Source: JBBPXY01 sp038200435 (GTDB lineage Bacteria > Actinomycetota > Thermoleophilia > Solirubrobacterales > Solirubrobacteraceae). Taken from it: 35,590 nucleotides of DNA. A model generated the notes under the pieces. The model worked only from the letters and a program-made list of their open reading frames with translations, had not been told where the DNA came from and searched no databases. Each line of letters opens with the position of its first letter. The first letter of the stretch is position 1. The position numbers and the translations under genes are program-made. The stretch covers positions 1 through 35,590 of the forward strand of contig JBBPXY010000040.1 of NCBI GenBank assembly GCA_038200435.1. Direction: 5' to 3'. This document shows positions 29,808 to 35,590 of this stretch, in pieces.

Positions 29808-31352
29808 GTGCGCATCCTCGTCTTCCACGGCTACCTGCTGCGCGGGACGGGATCCAACGTGTACAACGCCGAGCTCGCCGCGGCGTTTGTCGGACTGGGC
29901 CACGAGGTCCATCTGCTGAGCCAGGACCGGGCGCCCGAGGAGCTGCCGTTCGTAGATGCGGTGGGCGACTGGGACGGGGGAGAGCTGACCGTGCGCACCG
30001 TGCGCGAGCCGGTGCGCTGCACGGTCTACCGGCCTGCCATCGGCGGCCTCCTCCCGGTCTATGTGGCCGATCGCTACGACGGGGTGGAGGCGCGGCCGTT
30101 CCCGGACTGCACTACGAAGGAGATCGACGCCTACCTGTCGGCCAACGTGCGCGCCGTGGAGGACGTCGCTGCGCGGGTGGCGCCCGACGTGGCGCTGGCC
30201 AACCATCTGGTGATGGGACCCGCCATCCTCGCCCGCGGGCTGTCCCGCAGCGGCACCCCTTACGCCGTGAAGATTCACGGGAGCGCGCTGGAGTACACGG
30301 TGAAGCCCCACCCGGAGCGGTTTCTGCCCCCGGCACGAGAGGGCGTCGGAGAGGCTCGAGGAGTGCTCGTCGGCTCGCGTCACGTCGCCGGGAGCCTGTG
30401 GGAAGCACTCGATGATCCGGAGTTGCCCGCCCGGACGCGGCTCGGCCCACCAGGGGTCGACGTCTCGGCGTTCCGGCCGCTCCCCGTCGAGCAGGCCAGG
30501 GGATCGCTCGAAGCCCTCGCCGAGCAGCTGCGCGGCCTCGCCGAAGCGGGGAGCGGGGCCACCGGCGATTCGGTGTTCGCGCGCGACGAGGCCGCGGCGG
30601 CCGCAGCGGTGGAGCAACTCGTCGGGGCGCCCGGGGGCGACCGGCTCGTCGCCTACGTCGGCAAGTTCCTCGCGGCAAAGGGCGTCGACCTGCTGCTCGC
30701 GGCGTGGCCGCTTGTGCTCAGTCGCGTACCGAGCGCGCGGCTGGTTCTCGTTGGCTTCGGGGGGTTCGAGAAGCCGTTGCGAAGCCTGGCGGAACTGCTC
30801 GGCCGCGGCGACATCGACGGCGCGCGCGATCTGGCCCGGCCCGACCTCGGCTATCTCGATTCCTTCCTCACGAGCCTCGAAGGCGAATGCCTTGCCTCGT
30901 ATCGCGCGGCCGCGCGCAGGCTGCCCGACCGGGTCACGTGGGTCGGGCGCCTCGAGCACTCCGAGCTCGCCGGTCTCCTGCCCGCGTGCGAGGCGCAGGT
31001 CGTGCCCAGCACGTTCCCCGAGGCCTTCGGGATGGTGGCCGCGGAGGCGGCGGCCTGTGGGGTGCTGCCCATCAGCGCGGCCCACTCCGGTCTGGCCGAA
31101 GTGACCGAGGTGCTGGCGAGCGCGGTGCCGGCCGAAGCCAGGGCCATGCTGTCGTTCTCGCTCGGCCCCAGCACTGTCGAGGAGATCGCCGCGCGCCTTG
31201 TCGACTGGCTCGAGGCCTCGGAGGAGTTGCGCTCCGCCACTCGGGACGGGCTCGTCGCGACGGCCCGGGAGCGCTACTCCTGGGAGGGAGTCGCCGGTGG
31301 CGTCATCGCGGCAGCCCAGGGCCGGGTGGGCGAACTGCCGAGCGCCTCCTGA
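29808..31352 (+). CDS. GT4-family glycosyltransferase
   Basis: A 514-residue GT-B enzyme, longer than the one at 296-1234. The N-terminal domain has MRILVFHGYLLRGTGSNVYNAELAAAFVGLGHEVHLL, a classic GT4 opening with glycine loop, and VKIHGSALEY. The C-terminal domain has PPGVDVSAFRPLP, VAYVGKFLAAKGVDLLLAAW, WVGRLEHSELAGLLPACE and the donor motif TFPEAFGMVAAEAAACG with its two glutamates. An insertion of about 60 residues (EALAEQLRGLAEAG to FARDEAAAAAAVEQL) and another near FGGFEKPLRSLAELLG make it longer than average. Acceptor and donor are unknown. It is a single gene; the cytochrome gene downstream has its own -10 box. Confidence 0.92.
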   Translation: MRILVFHGYLLRGTGSNVYNAELAAAFVGLGHEVHLLSQDRAPEELPFVDAVGDWDGGELTVRTVREPVRCTVYRPAIGGLLPVYVADRYDGVEARPFPDCTTKEIDAYLSANVRAVEDVAARVAPDVALANHLVMGPAILARGLSRSGTPYAVKIHGSALEYTVKPHPERFLPPAREGVGEARGVLVGSRHVAGSLWEALDDPELPARTRLGPPGVDVSAFRPLPVEQARGSLEALAEQLRGLAEAGSGATGDSVFARDEAAAAAAVEQLVGAPGGDRLVAYVGKFLAAKGVDLLLAAWPLVLSRVPSARLVLVGFGGFEKPLRSLAELLGRGDIDGARDLARPDLGYLDSFLTSLEGECLASYRAAARRLPDRVTWVGRLEHSELAGLLPACEAQVVPSTFPEAFGMVAAEAAACGVLPISAAHSGLAEVTEVLASAVPAEARAMLSFSLGPSTVEEIAARLVDWLEASEELRSATRDGLVATARERYSWEGVAGGVIAAAQGRVGELPSAS

Positions 31353-31404
31353 CGCCTGCGCGCCCGGAGGCCGCACCGGCGCGCCCGCGCGCCGTGGCCT
31401 CGGG

Positions 31405-31410
31405 TAAAGT
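31405..31410 (+). promoter_or_regulatory. -10 box (TAAAGT) for the cytochrome c-cupredoxin gene
   Basis: TAAAGT ends 10 nt before the ATG at 31421. The gap lacks a Shine-Dalgarno; initiation would be on a leader of about 3-4 nt. Confidence 0.45.
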
Positions 31411-31420
31411 GCGCGATCGC

Positions 31421-32128
31421 ATGGCTTCCGTGACTCCTCGCACGCTCGGCTCACTGGCCGCCGGCGCCCTCCTGCTCGGAGGTCTCGGCGGCTGCCAGGT
31501 GAAGGACACCACCGGCGACGCTGCCAACGGCAAGAAGCTCTTCGTCCAGAAGTGCGGCTCCTGCCACATCCTGCGCCGCGCGGGCACCAAGGGCGTCATA
31601 GGCCCCAATCTCGACGAGGCTTTTCAGCAGGACCGGCGCGACGGCTACCCCTCGGACTCCATTCGCGGCGTCGTGCGCGAGCAGATCCTCTACCCCAACC
31701 GCAACGGCGTGATGCCGGCAAAGCTGTTCGAGGGGCAAGAGGCCCAGGACGTCGCGAGCTACGTTGCCCTCGTTGCCGCCAAGCCGGGGGAGGACACCGG
31801 CGCGCTGGCGAACGCGGTGCCGAACACCAACGCAAAGCCGGCTGTGGCCTCCGGGGGCAAGCTCCAGATCGACGCCGACCCCAACGGTCAGCTCCTGTTC
31901 CAGGCCGCCTCCGCCTCCGCGCCCGCGGGTGCTCTCACCATCTCCATGAACAACCCGTCCTCTATCTCGCACAACATCGGCATCAAGGGGATGAAAGACG
32001 GGCCGACCGTGGGGAAGGGCGGCACCTCGACCGTCAGCCTGACACTCAAGCCCGGTAAGTACGAGTTCTACTGCTCGGTCCCGGGCCACGAGCAGGCGGG
32101 CATGAAGGGCACGCTGACCGTCAAGTGA
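31421..32128 (+). CDS. cytochrome c - cupredoxin fusion lipoprotein
   Basis: A 235-residue exported electron carrier. A lipoprotein signal ends at Cys25 (GGLGGC). The class I cytochrome c domain has haem motif C45-G-S-C48-H49 and a likely axial Met98 in NGVMPAKL. A type 1 copper domain follows with ligands His184 (SISHNIG), Cys218 (YEFYCSV), His223 and Met228 (PGHEQAGMKG). Both redox centres look complete. It would accept electrons from the quinol side and feed the terminal oxidase encoded convergently at its right (the two overlap by 8 bp with ctaG); the partner is inferred from location. This is not CoxB, since the two-Cys CuA loop is absent. Confidence 0.93.
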   Translation: MASVTPRTLGSLAAGALLLGGLGGCQVKDTTGDAANGKKLFVQKCGSCHILRRAGTKGVIGPNLDEAFQQDRRDGYPSDSIRGVVREQILYPNRNGVMPAKLFEGQEAQDVASYVALVAAKPGEDTGALANAVPNTNAKPAVASGGKLQIDADPNGQLLFQAASASAPAGALTISMNNPSSISHNIGIKGMKDGPTVGKGGTSTVSLTLKPGKYEFYCSVPGHEQAGMKGTLTVK

Positions 32129-32948
32129 CGGCGGGTGCTGCGCTGCGCTCGGCCGTCTCAGCTCTCTCGCTCGCCGCGCTCTGGCGCGCGGCGTAGAAGA
32201 AGAAGTAGCAAAGCGCCAGGAAGATGATGATGATGTCGAGCGACATCATCATCCCCCCGGCGGTCTGCTGATCCCCGAGCACCGAGAGCCCGTGACGGAG
32301 GGGCTTCGATCCGTAGTAGTCGCCGTAGAGCGCGCCGTGGGAGAAGACGAACCCCATCCCGAGGAACATCGAGCTCATCCGCGCCGCGAAGATGTAGCCG
32401 ATCTTCCACAGGTGCCCGGGCATGCGGCGGCGCTGGGGCTCCAGCACCGGCCACCAGAGCAGCAGGTTGACCGCGAGGAAGGTCTGGTGCTGAAGCACGT
32501 GCACGACCGGGTTGCGCAGCGCGCCCTCGAAGGCGAAGCCGATGTGCCATCCGTACAGCGCCACGACGTACAGCGGGAATGCGACCCGCGGCCGGCTCAG
32601 CACTCCGAAGACGCGCCGCAGGCCATGCCGACGCGCCAGCGTCTTCAGGGCAGGGCGCGGCAGCAGGAACAGCAGCACGGGCGTGCGCAGGCCCGCGACG
32701 AGGAACGGCGCCGCGATGTCGCCGAGCAGCAGGTGCTGGGCCATGTGGGCGCTCAGGGCCTGGTCGGCGTAGGCATCGAGCGGACCGAGGAGCGCCACCG
32801 CCTCGAGGCTCAGTCCGATCCACCAGGCCGCCTGCTGCCAGCGTGGCACGTGGTAGCCCCGCCCGCGCAGGGTGCCCACCGCCCGCACGTAGAGGAACGC
32901 GCCCAGGAGCAGGACGACAATCGGGCCTGGGGCGAGTGAGAACTTCAT
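32121..32948 (-). CDS. ctaG: cytochrome c oxidase assembly factor, CtaG (caa3_CtaG) family
   Basis: A 275-residue polytopic membrane protein with about seven segments. Landmarks of the caa3_CtaG family: WWIGLSLEAVALLGPLDAYADQALSAHMAQHLLLGDIAAPFLV with the conserved HMAQHLLL histidines, LYVVALYGWHIGFAFEGALRNPVVHVLQHQTFL, and WWPVLEP. These histidines probably handle copper for CuB insertion (family knowledge plus inference). The start ATG at 32948 is followed by a short N-terminus and TM1. It is the last gene of the minus-strand oxidase operon and overlaps the cytochrome gene by 8 bp. Confidence 0.92.
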   Translation of the reverse strand: MKFSLAPGPIVVLLLGAFLYVRAVGTLRGRGYHVPRWQQAAWWIGLSLEAVALLGPLDAYADQALSAHMAQHLLLGDIAAPFLVAGLRTPVLLFLLPRPALKTLARRHGLRRVFGVLSRPRVAFPLYVVALYGWHIGFAFEGALRNPVVHVLQHQTFLAVNLLLWWPVLEPQRRRMPGHLWKIGYIFAARMSSMFLGMGFVFSHGALYGDYYGSKPLRHGLSVLGDQQTAGGMMMSLDIIIIFLALCYFFFYAARQSAASERAETAERSAAPAVT

Positions 32949-32990
32949 GTTCCGGCCATGGTGACAGGGGGCCGCCGCCGCCCGGGCCGA

Positions 32991-33101
32991 TCAGGTGAGA
33001 GCGCGCACGACGAGGACGACGACGGCAATGAAGATCGCCGTCACGGCCACGTAGATGAGGAAGCGGAAGGCCTCCGCCTCCGAGCGCAGCGGGTTCAGCA
33101 T
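32991..33101 (-). CDS. 36-residue single-span membrane peptide of the oxidase operon
   Basis: The frame from ATG at 33101 to TGA at 32991-32993 encodes MLNPLRSEAEAFRFLIYVAVTAIFIAVVVLVVRALT: a short charged N-terminus and one hydrophobic helix of about 20 residues. Its ATG directly follows the ctaE stop codon (TAGATG on the minus strand), so it is translationally coupled. Size and place suggest a small oxidase accessory subunit like the short subunit IV peptides of bacterial caa3/aa3 oxidases; this is inference. Third positions are G/C-rich. Confidence 0.7.
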   Translation of the reverse strand: MLNPLRSEAEAFRFLIYVAVTAIFIAVVVLVVRALT

Positions 33102-33722
33102 CTAGAGGATGTAGACGGTCAGGTAGACGACGATCCACATCACGTCGACGAAGTGCCAGTAGACGCCGGGCACCTCGACGCCGCGGTGCTCCTCCGGGCT
33201 GTAGTGGCCCCGGAAAGCGCGGATCGTGGCCATCGACAGCAGGGTCAGCCCAATGAAGACGTGGGCTCCGTGCAGGCCGGTGAGGCCGTAGAAGATCGAT
33301 CCCTGCGCCGAGTCATGAGGCGCGAAGCCGATGTTCACGTACTCGTTGATCTGAACGAAGAGGAACGTCGCGCCGAGCAAGAAGGTGGTGAGCAACCCCG
33401 CCTTGAGGCCGTTGCGATTGCCGTTCTTGGCCGAGACGAGCGCCCAGTGGAGGGTGAAGGAGGACGACACCAGGATCGCCGTGTTGACTCCGGCGACGAT
33501 CTTCGGGAGCTCGGTGCCGGTCGCCGGCCAGGGGTTGCCCTGCACGATGCGGATGAAGAAGTAGGCGGTGAAGAACGCGCCGAACACCATGATCTCGGAG
33601 ATGATGAAGAGGTACATCCCGAGCTGCTGGGGCTCCACGCGGGAGGACCGGTTGGCCTCCGGCGGGCCGTGGTGAGAGTCGTCGTGATGCACATCGGAGG
33701 TGCGTATCGAGGCGGCTTCCAT
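33102..33722 (-). CDS. ctaE: cytochrome c oxidase subunit III
   Basis: A 206-residue protein with five membrane helices, the short form of subunit III. Signature stretches: LGMYLFIISEIMVFGAFFTAYFFIR (with the conserved SE in TM1), HWALVSAKNGNRNGL, YGLTGLHGAHVFIGL and GVYWHFVDVMWIVVYLTVYIL. ATG at 33722 is chosen because AGGAG lies 9 nt upstream; a longer version would run into the USP gene. The His-rich N-terminus (DVHHDDSHHG) could bind metal. It is followed at once by the 36-residue peptide and ctaG. Confidence 0.95.
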   Translation of the reverse strand: MEAASIRTSDVHHDDSHHGPPEANRSSRVEPQQLGMYLFIISEIMVFGAFFTAYFFIRIVQGNPWPATGTELPKIVAGVNTAILVSSSFTLHWALVSAKNGNRNGLKAGLLTTFLLGATFLFVQINEYVNIGFAPHDSAQGSIFYGLTGLHGAHVFIGLTLLSMATIRAFRGHYSPEEHRGVEVPGVYWHFVDVMWIVVYLTVYIL

Positions 33723-33733
33723 GGCTCGTTCTC

Positions 33734-34576
33734 CTAGGCGCGCGAGGCGGTACGCGCCTGCGAGGCCTCGAGGTCGACGACGACGTGCTCGACGGGAAGA
33801 GCGGTGGAGCGGCGGACCCGCTCGATCAGGTCGTTGCGGAGCCATCCCGATCTCGTAGCTGGGTGCGTGGAGATTACGATTTCGTCGACGCGGTAGAGCT
33901 GCAGCGCGTTCATGACCGCCGTGAAGGGATCCGGGTCACCGATGCCCCCGGCGGCCGACAGGTGCTCGACCTGCATGCGCTCGAGCACAGCGGCGAGGCG
34001 CTCGCGGGCCTCGTCCATGCTCGCTCCGCCACCGCTCTCGAGCGGGACGATCACCGTGAAACGGTGCGGCTTCTCTTCGGCCTTGCCCTTGAGCAGCCCG
34101 AACAGAGGCGCGCCGGCAACGGTTGCGTTGGCGACCACGAGCGTGTGGGTGAGGTCGCCGCGCTCGGCGTCGAGGTCGACTACGAGGTGCTCGACCGGAA
34201 GGCCGGTGGCGTCGCGGATGCGCTCGATCAGGTCACGCCGCATCCATCCCGACCGCAGCTCAGGGTGAGTGGAGATGATGATCTCGTCCGCACCGAACTC
34301 GCCGATCGCGTCCATCGTCGCGGTGTACGGATCCGGGTCCATCACCTCGCCATTGGCCTCGATGCCCATGTCGGCCAGAGCGGCAACGGTCGAGTCGACA
34401 CGCGCCTGCGCGGCGTCGCGCACCGCGTCGGCGTAGACGACGTAGCCCGACTTGGGCTGGGTCTGGGGCGCGACGACGGTGACCTGCAGATCACCCGCCT
34501 CGGCCCGCTTCTCGAGCGCGGTGACGATGGAGCGGGCGCCGAGCGTCTCGTTGGCCACGACAAGGACGTGGGGCAT
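33734..34576 (-). CDS. tandem UspA-like protein within the oxidase operon
   Basis: A 280-residue soluble protein made of two homologous halves. Half 1 (about 1-137) opens HVLVVANETLGARS and contains DPDPYTATMDAIGEFGADE, then STHPELRSGWMRRDLIERI and GLPVEHLVVDLD. Half 2 (about 143-272) opens HTLVVANATVAGAP and contains DPDPFTAVMNALQLYRVDE, then STHPATRSGWLRNDLIERV and ALPVEHVVVDLE. The fold resembles universal stress proteins, but the classical G-x2-G-x9-G(S/T) ATP loop is not evident; the STHPxxRSGW segment stands in its place. ATG at 34576 overlaps the ctaD stop, so it is co-translated with oxidase subunits. A role in oxidase regulation or assembly is inference. Confidence 0.85.
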   Translation of the reverse strand: MPHVLVVANETLGARSIVTALEKRAEAGDLQVTVVAPQTQPKSGYVVYADAVRDAAQARVDSTVAALADMGIEANGEVMDPDPYTATMDAIGEFGADEIIISTHPELRSGWMRRDLIERIRDATGLPVEHLVVDLDAERGDLTHTLVVANATVAGAPLFGLLKGKAEEKPHRFTVIVPLESGGGASMDEARERLAAVLERMQVEHLSAAGGIGDPDPFTAVMNALQLYRVDEIVISTHPATRSGWLRNDLIERVRRSTALPVEHVVVDLEASQARTASRA

Positions 34577-35590
34577 CAGTCGGGTTCAGATCGTTGCGCG
34601 GTCACGCCGACCCCGGCGGGTTCGGTGGTTTGCGCCGGAGCCTCGAAGACGCCGTGGACCGCGCCCGGTACGCCGTACTCGTAAGGGCCGCCGACCACCG
34701 TCGGAATCCGGTCGAAGTTGAAGACCGGCGGGGGCGAGGACACCTGCCACTCGAGGGTCAGCGAGCGCCACGGGTTGCCAACTGCGCGCGGGCCACTGCG
34801 CCAGCTCGAGACGATGTTGTAGAGGAACACGAGCGTGCTTAGGCCGAGGAAGAACGACGCGATCGAGATGGCCATGTTCCATCCGGCGAACTGCTGCGCG
34901 TAGTCGGAGACGCGTCGAGGCATGCCCTGGATGCCGATGAGATGCATCGGCGCGAACGTCAGGTTGAAGAAGATGAACGTCGCCCAGAAATGGAACTTCC
35001 CGAGCTTCTCGTCGATCATCCGGCCGGTCATCTTCGGGAACCAGAAGTAGATGCCCGCGAAGATCGTGAACAGCGATCCTCCGAAGAGCACGTAGTGGAT
35101 GTGGGCCACGATGAAGTACGTGTCGGAGACGTGGATCGTGAAGGGGATCATGGCGAGCATCACCCCGCTGATCCCGCCCAGGGTGAACATCGTCAGGAAC
35201 CCGAGCGCGAACAGCATCGCGGTGTCGAGGTGCAACACGCCTCGCCATAGCGTCGCGAGCCAGGAGAAGATCTTGATCCCGGTCGGGACAGCGATGATGG
35301 CGGTGGTGATCATCATCGGCACGCGGACCCACGACTGCATGCCCGAGACGAACATGTGGTGGGCCCACACCGTGAAGCCCAGCACGACGATGGCCAGAAG
35401 CGAGAACGCCATCATCCGGTAGCCGAAGATCGGCTTGCGGGCCTTGACGGCGAGGATCTCCGAGATGATCCCGAAGCCCGGCAGCATCATGATGTAGACG
35501 GCCGGATGGGAGTAGAACCAGAAGACGTGCTGGTACATGAGCACGTCGCCGTTGGTGCCCGGCGCGAGCCCGGTGGAAAAGAAGTTGAAG
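34576..35590 (-). CDS. ctaD: cytochrome c oxidase subunit I, A2 type (partial, 5' end outside)
   Basis: Haem-copper oxidase catalytic subunit; the window holds the last 337 or so codons, open at 35590. Visible from the edge: FNFFSTGLAPG, then WFYSHPAVYIMMLPG (about 35520-35476) with the CuB His and cross-linked Tyr, VWAHHMFVSG with two more CuB His, WLATLWRG, HIHYVLFGGSLF with haem ligands, and FWATFIFFNLTFAPMHLIG. The motif is YSHPAVY rather than GHPEVY, the signature of A2-type oxidases in which Tyr-Ser replaces the D-channel Glu. The C-terminus (about residues 240-322) has extra membrane segments and a cytosolic tail. Its TGA overlaps the USP ATG. Confidence 0.96.
   Translation of the reverse strand, partial: FNFFSTGLAPGTNGDVLMYQHVFWFYSHPAVYIMMLPGFGIISEILAVKARKPIFGYRMMAFSLLAIVVLGFTVWAHHMFVSGMQSWVRVPMMITTAIIAVPTGIKIFSWLATLWRGVLHLDTAMLFALGFLTMFTLGGISGVMLAMIPFTIHVSDTYFIVAHIHYVLFGGSLFTIFAGIYFWFPKMTGRMIDEKLGKFHFWATFIFFNLTFAPMHLIGIQGMPRRVSDYAQQFAGWNMAISIASFFLGLSTLVFLYNIVSSWRSGPRAVGNPWRSLTLEWQVSSPPPVFNFDRIPTVVGGPYEYGVPGAVHGVFEAPAQTTEPAGVGVTAQRSEPD

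Noticed and set aside
29763..31454. Upstream extension of the Zn-ribbon frame across the glycosyltransferase
   Set aside because: It is antisense to a clear GT4 gene. Only the last 89 codons (from GTG 29762) have independent support.
1..35590. CRISPR arrays, tRNA/rRNA genes, insertion sequences, prophage or toxin-antitoxin genes
   Set aside because: None seen on either strand: no regularly spaced repeats, no tRNA-like cloverleaf noticed, and no transposase, integrase or antitoxin motifs in any frame.

Overview
The window is high-GC (about 70%) actinobacterial chromosome with tightly packed genes, many GTG starts and 1-4 bp ATGA/GTGA overlaps. The class is probably Thermoleophilia (Solirubrobacterales-like); this is inference from gene order and protein character, since no rRNA is present. 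I see no tRNA, rRNA, CRISPR array, integrase or insertion sequence, so this is mostly core chromosome.

Layout. 1-295: end of an upstream gene plus a pair of palindromic repeats. 296-5728: glycosyltransferase (-), orphan Flp-type pilin, then murI-rph-rdgB-CDF transporter, two small divergent genes and HU. 5729-9510: pyrF behind a structured leader, then LysM protein, D-Ala-D-Ala carboxypeptidase and PfkB kinase. 9517-11262 (-): secreted repeat protein. 11420-15690: guaB3-guaA and a transmembrane Ser/Thr kinase. 15698-17073 (-): M23 peptidase under a c-di-AMP riboswitch. 17146-19846: rplM-rpsI-glmM, with a leader-peptide/terminator arrangement before rplM. 19921-26417: glmS behind a second structured leader, then acpS-nnr-alr-cca. 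26491-28808: csbD, HIT protein, crotonase, secreted protein. 28812-28997: third copy of the structured element. 29012-32128: Thr/Ser/Gly-rich lipoprotein, Zn-ribbon protein, second glycosyltransferase, cytochrome c-cupredoxin lipoprotein. 32121-35590 (-): A2-type haem-copper oxidase operon (ctaD, tandem UspA-like protein, ctaE, 36-aa membrane peptide, ctaG).

How the genes fit together. Peptidoglycan supply and remodelling dominate: MurI and Alr make D-amino acids, GlmS and GlmM supply GlcN-1-P, and the DD-carboxypeptidase, LysM protein and M23 peptidase trim or bind the wall. Nucleotide metabolism (PyrF, GuaB3/GuaA, RdgB) and RNA processing (RNase PH, CCA enzyme) are interleaved. The right end is aerobic respiration.

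The most unusual signal is a family of three intergenic elements at 5785-5994 (before pyrF), 19921-20113 (before glmS) and 28812-28997 (after a secreted-protein gene). They share a conserved core, while several helices keep their pairing but change sequence between copies. This is the pattern of a structured RNA; I cannot match it to a family I know. The second is the rplM leader, where a 13-codon reading frame with its own Shine-Dalgarno runs through an intrinsic terminator and stops on the rplM start codon.
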